A stretch of 12,399 nt of DNA from Euperipatoides rowelli (lineage: Eukaryota; Onychophora; Udeonychophora; Euonychophora; Peripatopsidae). The notes under the pieces are model-generated. The model did no database searches and was not told where the DNA came from. It was given only the letters and a program-made list of their open reading frames with translations. The stretch's first letter is position 1. Each line of letters opens with the position of its first letter. A program made the position numbers and the translations under genes. The stretch lies in assembly GCA_003024985.2 (NCBI GenBank), contig PXIH01S0054106.1. The stretch is one strand, 5' to 3'. Below, in pieces: positions 7,017 to 12,399 of the stretch.

Positions 7017-8405
7017 CTAGCAATTTTGCATTGTTTTATAAGGGCAATATTTAATTATATGTCCATGGCCCTTGCAGGTCTCACAGATTATAATAGTGGG
7101 TCTCTGATGCATTATGATTGTATTTGGTGTATAACCATCATAATAATATTTGTCATTCTTTAACCCTATTTTGCTTATCGGTAAAATTTTATCAGAATTG
7201 TTAAGAACGGGAGAGGTATTTCCTGATTCAATACCTTTATTTTGGGTTTTGAGCTTAATTTTCTGTTTACTTTTATCTGGTTCACCTAATTCATAAAAAA
7301 TAGGATTATTTTCATCCAACTCATCTGTAATTTCTATTAAATGGATGCTTGATTTAAGAAAACCCATGGTCTTGTAATACCTTTGGGTTTGTAGGCTATA
7401 ATCCACTGGTTGTGAAAAAGATTTGGGTTTATATTTCAAAACGTCTAGTTTTAATGAAGAGTGGGTCATACCTCTTTTTAATTGCATCAGCAGCAGCTCT
7501 TCCCTCATTAAAAAGGGTCCATTTTGGACTCAATGCATTTGATGTTACAATCAAACGTTTCTGGTAAGCCCCTAATGATTATCCAGCTAGCTGATTGCAT
7601 GTTAACACTAGAGTTTGAGACCTTCATCTTCTTTGGGCGCTGTGAAAATATTTTAAATTTTCGGATGCATTTGTTTATTGAAATGCCCTTGAAGTTGCCT
7701 AGACCTCTATTATACAGTATTTTAGCTTTAGCTGATAGTTTTGTTTCCATTACTTGTTTCATGATGTCAGAAGTCCAGCCTAAGTCTTTTGCCAAACTAG
7801 TAAATGATACTAGCCATCTATCCCACTCAAAGATGTCAGCTGGGTCACCTTGAAGTCAGCAACATTGCTAGAATACCAGGACTTATGATTTGTGTGTGCG
7901 TGTGTGTGATGCTGTATATGGTACTAATGGATTACTTTCCCTTACTGTTTGTTATCATTATTATTGAAAGTATTGATTTGACCTTCAGGTCTTGTTGCTA
8001 TAATATTTTTATTCGTTGGGTTTTGGCCACTTAAACTTTGTAAAAGTTCATCCCCTTCATTTATATTTGTAGGGGGATTCCTATCTAAAAAGAACAGCTC
8101 TTGGCTGTCATTATTGCATATGTCATGTCTGATAGGAGTTCCCTCACTTTATTACCTACCCACTCCAATTCTTGATTTTACGATCTAATCTTATCTTGTA
8201 AAGTATCTAGTATTCTGTTATTAAATTGGACAGGTGAAAAGGGTTATTGATCAATTGTTTGATCAGTTACAAACTCAGGGGAATCTACAGCTGCCAAAAT
8301 TAAAAAATTTGCTAAAAGAATAAATGAAAACTACTGGTCCTACTGGTATGTGTTTTGTCTTAACTGATAGCTTATTTAATTCTGTAAATGAAAGTATCAA
8401 AAGTT
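7017..8405 (-). pseudogene. Retroelement Gag, broken, with CCHC zinc knuckle
   Basis: Gag forms the particle and binds element RNA. The C-terminal frame is open from 7508 to the TAG at 7017-7019 and ends with CETCKGHGHIIKYC (7044-7085), an exact C-x2-C-x4-H-x4-C nucleocapsid knuckle. The capsid-like block lies upstream in another frame (about 7850-7508), with GDPADIFEWDRWLVSF and KDLGW, typical of the N-terminal capsid region of Ty3-type Gag. Further upstream, fragments such as LEWVGNKVRELLSDM (about 8110-8200) and HIPVGPVV (about 8335-8355) suggest the N-terminal part reaches near 8400, though the start codon cannot be fixed. Several stops and frameshifts, and a TG microsatellite at 7891-7908, break it. 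The implied length of about 460 residues is normal. Confidence 0.85.
7891..7908. repeat. (TG)n microsatellite inside gag
   Basis: Alternating TG with a single CG interruption. On the minus strand it reads as an alternating His/Thr/Ala stretch upstream of the capsid block, and the reading frame changes nearby. Confidence 0.8.
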
Positions 8406-8638
8406 TTATTCTAGAAAATCATGTTGAACGAAAAAATTGAAAAGAAAACAAGCCTATTTTAAAAATTTTGAAATTTTGAAAAAAAAATTAAAATGATTTT
8501 ATTTAAGAGGATCTTTATGGTCTTTATGCGGACGCCTATGACTTTTAGATTTCGGCTTGCCAGTGCCTTTTTAGAAATATGAACTATTATTTTGAAATAT
8601 TAAAATAAGAAATGTAATGAATAAAAATGAATTTTTGA

Positions 8639-8728
8639 AGTTTTTGAATAAAGAGAAAAAAAAGTTTTAAGCTAAGTTACTGTGTATTGAAATTGCTAGT
8701 TTTTGATTAAAGGAGAAAAAAAGTTTAT
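8639..8728. repeat. Diverged direct duplication, about 59-base period
   Basis: AGTTTTTGAATAAA followed by an A-rich GAGA tract and AGTTTT (8639-8670) recurs with small changes at 8698-8728 (AGTTTTTGATTAAA ...). The offset is 59 bases. It is probably an old tandem duplication. Confidence 0.55.
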
Positions 8729-8745
8729 TGTAGTTGCTGCCTTCC

Positions 8746-8790
8746 TAGGCTGGTTGAAATGTTCACCTCAGAAGTGTGAAGGTTCGAATA
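8746..8790 (+). other. Possible tRNA/SINE-like promoter boxes (weak)
   Basis: GGTTCGAAT at 8781-8789 matches the RNA polymerase III B box consensus except at its last base (A for C). TAGGCTGGTTG at 8746-8756 loosely resembles an A box about 35 bases upstream. No cloverleaf can be folded convincingly. It could be a relic of a tRNA-derived SINE or coincidence. Confidence 0.2.
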
Positions 8791-9820
8791 AAAAATATGG
8801 AAATTGAATTGCTGTTCTTTTCAGCTGTTGAAAATGAAAATTAAGCATTAAAATTATCCTGAGTTTAATTGTTGTAGAAAGAAACACAGAAATCTGAATG
8901 GAAATTTTTCAGAGGTCTTTGAAAAAAACTGGAAATTTTGGCTCTTCTGGGATTTTGAAAAAAAAAAGTTATTTCAGGAATTGAACATACAAGGCCTGGA
9001 TAACTATTTTCTGTTGGTCATTAAATTATTTAGATGTTGGATGCCTTAAATAGTCTAAATGGGATGTATTTTTGATGTGAAAGGGTCTCAGTTCCTCAGG
9101 CTGATAAGTTGAATTGTAGAGGTAGAGGACCATTGTGACTTGTTTTGGCCAACTTCTGTTTTAACAAAATTTACTTCTTAGGTTAGAAAAGCCCACTATT
9201 CTTCCTGCTATCAGCCAAATGTTTCAGTTGAATTGTTGATGCATGGGTTATTTTTGGTTCTGGCTGGTATGTTCTTTTTAATAGACTAAATTACTGTTAG
9301 CAAGGTGGCTTCTATTGTAAGCCGATACTAATGCTAGAGACAGCCGATTGACTTGTAAAATATATTATTAGAAATATGATAAGTTCAAAATTTCAACTTA
9401 CTGCATATTGGCTTCAAGAGTAGAAAACTTGGGATCTCTGCAGCTGTCAGTCGTTCACTGGTTCATCTTGTAACAAAATGAATATTAGCATAATGTGTAA
9501 TGTAGAAGAATTTGTCGAACAATAGAAAGTTTCAATTTTTATATGGTGATTTTAATGAAACACACATTTTGGGAAAACAGTCACCTTTTTACTGGCTCAT
9601 GAAATATCATAGAAAGTGTTCCAATAAAAGTAGTTGAAGGGAGAATCCATGCATAAATTAAATGCATTGTTCCAATAATTTAGAATTATTAAGAAGTTCA
9701 AAAATGTTAACATATACACAGTCCTGGGATCGCAGATGGGTAATCCCCTTCTATTGTAAAAACAGTGCCATGCACCATTGTCTTAACACAGCATGATACA
9801 AACGATTCATCAGTGAACAA

Positions 9821-11150
9821 AATATTATAAATTTATTAAAATTGTTTGTAAGAGAAATTTACAACTACCATCAAAATACAAATATTAATTTTTATGAGAG
9901 ATAAGCCATGTACATTAAAATGAGACAAAAATAAAGAAAATTGGTTGAATAAAACCTCAAATAATAAATTTCATCTTTTATCCATGTTTTCTATGGAAAG
10001 TCTTAGTAGGGAAAAGGTGAGGGTTTCCTCAATCAGTTCTATTATGGTAGTTTAACTGACAAGCAGACTGAATAGACGAAAATGATAAACATTTGTAGTA
10101 ATATTTTGACAGGCTTTCATATGGAACAATGGAATTAATTAGTTCAAAGAATTGACTTCTTTTCTACTGTCCAGCATAAATAAGCAAAGGCAAGATGACA
10201 TTTTATCGTTATTATTTTTACAAATAATTAATTTAAAGTCAGGTAAAAAAAAAGAAAAATGTATTTGATTTGAAAAAACAATTACACCTCCATTTGTTGA
10301 AATCATGAATAAAGTAGCTTGGAATAAATAAAAGATCTTATTTAGTTTATCAAAAGGACTGAAAGCATAACCAAGGATGTTGTATTTTCAAGTACACTAT
10401 ATTGATTTTAAATATGAAATTGATAAGTTTAAAGATTATTTATATCTTAAGAAAAGTAACTATTTCAAAAGCTGTTGATTTTTAATTTAACCCTCTATCT
10501 CCTACAAGGCTAAACTTGTTAGGGATATAAACAGTGGGTAAAAAAAATATTATTAAAAATATGGTTTGCATTATTGATTATTATTAAATAAAAATATGAT
10601 TTTTATACTGCAATTATATAGACAAAATATAATTGATATTGGCTTTCTTTAAAGATTGTACATTTAATAAATTGTCCCTTTTTTAAAAATATATATATAT
10701 AAATTGTTTTAATTTGGTTTTGTAGTTATTTATTGAACATATTGGCAAATTATTATCTATCTATCTTAAAAATATGGTTAACAAACTCAGGGAAATTATA
10801 CTATTCAGAATCTTTTATCCAACAATGAAATGTATAAAAAGAAATGTTTGCTATAAGACATTGTTGAGTGACCAAAACTCAGTAGGATTTGCTATTATGT
10901 AATTCTCTTAGTGTTTACTTCTGCAGTATATTTAATTTAGTTAAAAAAATATATGTATCGAACTAAAAGATCTCAAGCATGGGAGATTCTTGTTTATCCT
11001 ATTGGATTAAGTTCACTGCATTTTACCTATCTCTAGTTCAATCTAATCCATAAATCTGATATTATCTAAGGTTTGGCTAGCCTATGTATTCAAACTTAAG
11101 TCCCTAGAAACTATTGTACAAAGTAACTATACCAATTAGAGTTATTTTGG

Positions 11151-11153
<3 letters not shown>
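9821..11153. repeat. Long direct repeat, right copy (possible LTR)
   Basis: Collinear with 53-1356 in the same orientation. It contains a 26-base insertion after GAATAAAACC (near 9957) and an 8-base addition near 10128. It has AT-dinucleotide expansion near 10690-10702 where the left copy has A runs, and it lacks the left copy's G6AG6 tract. It ends GTTATTTTGGACA, then passes into (AC)4(AT)40. For a minus-strand retroelement this would be the 5' LTR. On that strand it starts TGTCC and can be read as ending TTGTTCA, but no primer site follows. Confidence 0.85.

Positions 11154-11238
<85 letters not shown>
11151..11238. repeat. Compound (AC)4(AT)40 microsatellite
   Basis: Four AC units (11151-11158) followed by forty AT units (11159-11238) without interruption. 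It begins exactly at the outer end of the right direct repeat. The open frame through it encodes only Tyr-Ile repeats and is not a gene. Confidence 0.97.
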
Positions 11239-11239
<1 letters not shown>

Positions 11240-11240
<1 letters not shown>

Positions 11241-12399
11241 GCCTACTATACAGTATTCTTCCTTCCTATCCTTTTAACTACCCCTCTAAAAAAATAAGTT
11301 TGGTATTATATTATGATTACATTTAAAATATAATATGATAGAGATAATTTGTTAGTGAAAATTCCAAAAACAAGTAAAAAATTTGGCAAAATTTCTAGTA
11401 GCAAAGAAAAACATAGCCTAAATAATTTTAAATGAAATAAAGTCTTCATCTTCAATGTAACAAGATGATTTTTGAAGAAAATTTCATTACACAAGATTAC
11501 AAATAAATTCTTAACTTATTTATTTGTCATCTAATTTACATAAAATGTAATATGCAGAACTATAATTTCTAATCAACTTTATTATAACTTCACATTAACT
11601 CCAGTTCAAGCCATAAAATTGTTGTAGCAGCTGTTGATCCATACTGTGAGTAAAATGCCTGTCTTTCAGTTAATTCTTACACATTTAGGCACCATATCAT
11701 TCTAGTTTCACAATAAAATCTCTGTTTATTATGATGTCAGAACTTTTCAAGTTTTTTTTTTCCTAATAAAGTGAAATCCTATGTTCATCCTAATTTTATA
11801 ACTGAAAATTTATATAAGAACAATAAAACTGTCCATAGGAAAGACTTTTAATCATATGCTGTTATCAACGTCATATACAACCAACACTAATACATCAGAT
11901 GTACTGTAGGTTGTAAACAGTAAAGAGTGCAGCAGTTTCATATCCAAAATGCAGGTGCTATCCCCAGTGAGGTGAGACAATTGTGTGACAACTAATTTAT
12001 TTTTCACCAAATCACCTTGAGGCAACTTGAGACAATGTAACGCTTTGTGGTAGTGGCCTAAAAAAAATTTGGGCTAGCATTTTAATTTTATTCAGTCACA
12101 TTTTTTTTTTTCATCACTGATATAAATTTTAATTTCATTATTTTCTTGCAAATGCTTAATTATTTTTCATACTACAATTATTGAGCATATCACTTTAATT
12201 ACAATTTTGTTTTCTTCCTTATTCTCAAAATCCACAAGGAGTCTATTTAATAAAAATAACATTGTCATTCTCCGTTGCAAAACTTATAAGAATCATTCTT
12301 GAAGATTAATGAACATCTTGAAACATAAAGAGTTTGTTTTTATTTATTCATTTTTATATACTTATGAAATAGTTAATTTGTTTGGTTTTATCTATTCTA
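11240..12399. other. AT-rich flank, no gene seen
   Basis: This is beyond the right repeat and microsatellite. Short open frames on either strand are AT-driven and show no recognisable motif. The only structure noted is a nested hairpin at 11876-11915. I found no homology to the inner side of the left repeat. Confidence 0.5.
11876..11915. repeat. Nested imperfect hairpin
   Basis: The outer arms TACAACC (11876-11882) and GGTTGTA (11909-11915) enclose the inner arms TACATC (11891-11896) and GATGTA (11898-11903). It is seen directly. The role is unknown, and it could be chance in AT-rich DNA. Confidence 0.45.

Larger units (their letters stand above)
3022..8405 (-). mobile_element. Decayed Ty3/gypsy-type LTR retrotransposon coding region
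   Basis: On the minus strand the order is gag, protease, reverse transcriptase, RNase H, integrase and C-terminal tail. Integrase after RNase H is the diagnostic order of Ty3/gypsy elements (Metaviridae) and excludes Ty1/copia. Motifs seen are a CCHC knuckle, DSG, YLDD, STDAS, TDHRPL, HHCC, TDRGTQ and GPY/F. The coding span is about 5.4 kb, normal for gag-pol of this group. Stops and frameshifts occur in every domain, so the copy cannot make functional protein. No envelope-like gene is visible downstream. The 1.3 kb direct repeats at 53-1356 and 9821-11153 may be its LTRs, but their ends lack primer-site, purine-tract and target-duplication support. No closer family can be assigned from the sequence alone. 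Confidence 0.93.
8406..9820. other. Non-coding stretch between gag and right repeat
   Basis: No open frame of note on either strand. Relative to the minus-strand element this is the 5' leader position. It contains A-rich tracts and a diverged local duplication (8639-8728). A short GC-richer patch lies near 8515-8575, and a tRNA-like box pair near 8746-8790. I found no convincing primer-binding site next to the right repeat: the minus strand there begins CTGATGAATCG. Confidence 0.5.

Noticed and set aside
6846-7163. Plus-strand open frame of 105 codons.
   Set aside because: It is antisense to the well-supported gag zinc knuckle and gag-pol junction, and shows no motif of its own.
7524-7853. 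Plus-strand open frame of 109 codons.
   Set aside because: It is a mirror of the Gag capsid-like block on the minus strand, whose sequence is typical of Ty3-type Gag.
8515-8575. GC-richer patch whose minus strand contains TGGCAAGCCGAAATC, considered as a tRNA primer-binding site.
   Set aside because: It does not match the 3' end of any tRNA I know and is more than 1.2 kb from the right repeat.
9765-9817. Minus-strand FTDESF followed by VKTMVHG, resembling the DES and (T)VKHG motifs of Tc1/mariner transposases.
   Set aside because: The usual spacing of roughly 25-30 residues between these motifs is missing (only a few residues here), the sequence after VHG does not follow the family, and no other transposase block or terminal inverted repeat is visible.
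11114-11326. Open frame with a long Tyr-Ile repeat.
   Set aside because: It is produced by the (AT)40 microsatellite.

Overview
The window looks like intergenic, repeat-rich chromosomal DNA of an animal with an AT-rich genome. It has no bacterial gene organisation and no intact cellular gene. It has long homopolymer and microsatellite tracts, an old retroelement riddled with stops and frameshifts, and large diverged direct repeats. I cannot name the species from the sequence.

Layout. Positions 1-54 hold two perfect short hairpins. Positions 53-1356 and 9821-11153 are two copies of one 1.3 kb direct repeat, about 93-95% identical in the stretches I compared by eye apart from several indels. 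Just inside the left copy is a hairpin-rich stretch (1564-1978). Overlapping it, at about 1640-2224, is a visibly GC-richer stretch with a protein-like plus-strand reading in two alternating frames, probably a decayed gene of unknown family. Positions 2225-3021 are AT-rich filler.

On the minus strand, from about 8400 down to 3022, lies a decayed Ty3/gypsy-type LTR retrotransposon coding region in the canonical order: gag with a capsid-like block and a CCHC knuckle, a candidate -1 frameshift signal, protease (DSG), reverse transcriptase (YLDD), RNase H (STDAS ... TDHRPL), integrase (HHCC, DDE core, GPY/F), then a T/Q-rich linker and a small Cys/His tail ending near a YNLRP motif. Gag and Pol would have worked together as the particle protein and the replication and integration polyprotein of one element. 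Almost every domain here is interrupted, so this copy is dead.

Positions 8406-9820 are a non-coding leader or unrelated DNA. After the right repeat comes (AC)4(AT)40, then about 1.1 kb of AT-rich DNA with no gene I can support.

The most useful observations are: the slippery heptamer plus hairpin at the gag-pol junction; the extra CHCC tail of Pol; the unknown decayed gene beside the left repeat; and the 1.3 kb flanking repeats. The repeats behave like LTRs by position but lack a recognisable primer-binding site, polypurine tract and target duplication.
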